From the NCBI GenBank assembly GCA_009837885.1, contig VXSP01000016.1, positions 1 through 64,000 of the forward strand: a DNA stretch of 64,000 bases. Direction: 5' to 3'. The notes under the pieces were generated by a model. It saw only the letters and a list, made by a program, of their open reading frames with translations. It ran no database searches and had not been told where the DNA came from. The position numbers and the translations under genes were made by a program. Shown in pieces: positions 62,994 to 64,000 of this stretch. The stretch's first letter is position 1, and each line of letters opens with the position of its first letter. Source of the DNA: Holophagales bacterium. GTDB taxonomy: Bacteria; Acidobacteriota; Thermoanaerobaculia; Multivoradales; Multivoraceae.

Positions 62994-64000
62994 TCAGTGG
63001 ACGTGGCCGTGAGCTTCGCCGCTCGCCATGAGGGACGAACGACGGATGGCGTCCCCGCCGCGCGTCACGAGGCGCTGGCCGGGAGCCAGGCCGGCCACCA
63101 GCACCCGGTCCCCCTGCCGGCCGAGAACGGTCACCGTCTGCCGCTGGAAGTCCTCGCCGGACAGTTGCAGGAAGACGACCGGCACGCCGCCGTCGTCGAC
63201 CAGGGCCGAGGCGGGCACGACGATGCCGCTCTCCTCGCCGGCCATCAGCACCTGCGCCGCGACGGTCGATCCCAGGGCGAAGCCGGTGCCGGCGATGCCC
63301 GGGGCCTCGATCAGGACGGTGACGGTGCCGGTGCGCGGCGAGAGCTCCGGCGAGATCGAGACGAGGGAGAGGTCGCCTTCAACGCGCACCGGCCCGCTCT
63401 CCGGGTCGTCGAGCACGAGACCGCGCAGGCCCGCGTCCATGAGCCGCCGCGCGTCCTGGGGAGGCAACGCGACTTCGATCCACACGACGTCGGTCCGCAC
63501 CAGCCGGGCCAGCGCGTCCCCGGCGGAGACCGTCGCCCCGGGCGTCGTGGTGACGGCGGCGATCCGGCCGGAAAACGGCGCCCGCGGCGAGATGCCGGCG
63601 CTGTCCGCTCCGCCTTCACGCGAGGCGCGTGCCGATTCGAGGTCCCGTTCCGCCGCGCGGTGCCGCGCCTCGAGCATGCGGGCGCGGACGCCGGCATCCT
63701 CGACCTCACGCTCGCTGACCGCTTCGAGCGCCAAGAGTTCGCGGAGCCGCGCGCTGCGCGACCGCGCGCTCTCCAGTTCCGTCGCCAGCGCCTCGAGCTC
63801 CCCTTCCAGGGTCGCCAGACTGCGCTCGGAGGCGACCAGGGGAACCACCCGGAACAGGGGGTCGTTCCGTTCGACGCGCCGGCCGACGAACGGCCAGGAG
63901 CGGGCGCCAGCGGGAGGCTGCACGACGCCGTCCACCTGCGCGGTGATCGTGCTCTCGCCGCCCGCCGGCGGGCGGAAGGAGGCGACGCCGGCGACGCTCC
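62994..64000 (-). CDS. RND efflux periplasmic adaptor, partial (N-terminus beyond right edge)
   Basis: At least 334 residues; the frame is open to the window edge. Barrel-sandwich pieces (ITAQVDGVVQPP; APFSGRIAAVTTTPGATVSAGD) flank a coiled-coil hairpin (LATLEGELEALATELESARS... REVEDAGVRARMLEARHR). Beta-barrel and membrane-proximal domains follow. It ends in GEAHGHVH, a His-rich tail suited to metal contact. 10 nt before the pump gene. Confidence 0.92.
   Translation of the reverse strand, partial: SVAGVASFRPPAGGESTITAQVDGVVQPPAGARSWPFVGRRVERNDPLFRVVPLVASERSLATLEGELEALATELESARSRSARLRELLALEAVSEREVEDAGVRARMLEARHRAAERDLESARASREGGADSAGISPRAPFSGRIAAVTTTPGATVSAGDALARLVRTDVVWIEVALPPQDARRLMDAGLRGLVLDDPESGPVRVEGDLSLVSISPELSPRTGTVTVLIEAPGIAGTGFALGSTVAAQVLMAGEESGIVVPASALVDDGGVPVVFLQLSGEDFQRQTVTVLGRQGDRVLVAGLAPGQRLVTRGGDAIRRSSLMASGEAHGHVH

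Overview
The window is 64 kb of GC-rich bacterial chromosome, most likely from an acidobacterium. The best taxonomic clue is the protein at 38674-41292. It starts with the VWFA-type domain that is characteristic of Acidobacteria (pattern DVWVTDRDGNPV...FEVREDGRPV). TonB-dependent receptors with an N-terminal carboxypeptidase-regulatory-like domain, many secreted or lipid-anchored enzymes and paired phytanoyl-CoA dioxygenases fit a free-living or host-associated heterotroph. No rRNA, tRNA, CRISPR array, transposase or phage module was seen. Both edges cut genes: a lipoprotein on the left and an RND adaptor on the right.

Layout. 1-9562 (minus) looks like one nutrient-uptake operon: TonB receptor, sodium/solute symporter, type I sulfatase, enolase-superfamily dehydratase, PhoD-like phosphatase and a lipoprotein. 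Upstream of it are a SUMF1-fold protein and small genes (9772-11666). 11823-13235 is a tandem DsbA/HCCA-isomerase-like protein. 13275-22946 (minus) holds a yejABEF-type oligopeptide ABC importer followed by a beta-propeller protein and a second TonB receptor. 23039-26875 holds a GSA-type aminotransferase and two beta-lactamase-fold hydrolases. 26955-30470 is a visibly less GC-rich patch with an SDH/ClpP-class protease, a HEPN-like zinc-ribbon protein and a secreted protein. A third TonB receptor (30539-33493) diverges from a dihaem cytochrome, an SDR, a rifampin-phosphotransferase-like dikinase and the VWFA/TonB-C protein. 42025-46605 is a TetR gene plus a sugar operon: PfkB kinase, tagatose/allulose-type epimerase, class I fructose-bisphosphate aldolase and cyclase-family hydrolase. 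46651-53258 holds a phosphoesterase, a ChpSB/MazEF-like toxin-antitoxin pair, an acyl-CoA dehydrogenase, a second beta-propeller protein, a PhyH enzyme and a HicAB pair. 53375-64000 holds a cytochrome/copper-monooxygenase-like protein, an exported FAH-family protein, another PhyH enzyme, an AAA_14/DUF4143 ATPase, a DUF885 lipoprotein peptidase and a CzcA/CusA-type RND efflux operon.

The most unusual signal is a dispersed structured repeat, about 50 bp per unit: a short conserved head (CACTGGGTGCGC) followed by two hairpins. At least thirteen loci in this one window carry it, in both orientations. The stem of hairpin 1 differs between copies but stays paired, so it shows compensatory change. 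The repeat has no stop codon in any of its six frames, and it lies inside real genes. In five of them (PhoD-like, sulfatase, serine hydrolase, beta-propeller, left-edge lipoprotein) it sits in the N-terminal region between the start codon and the signal-peptide hydrophobic core. It also lies in the cytoplasmic N-tail of the YejE permease, in the linker of a two-domain protein and at C-termini. This resembles in-gene palindromic elements such as the Rickettsia RPEs, or REP/REPIN elements, but I do not recognise this family.
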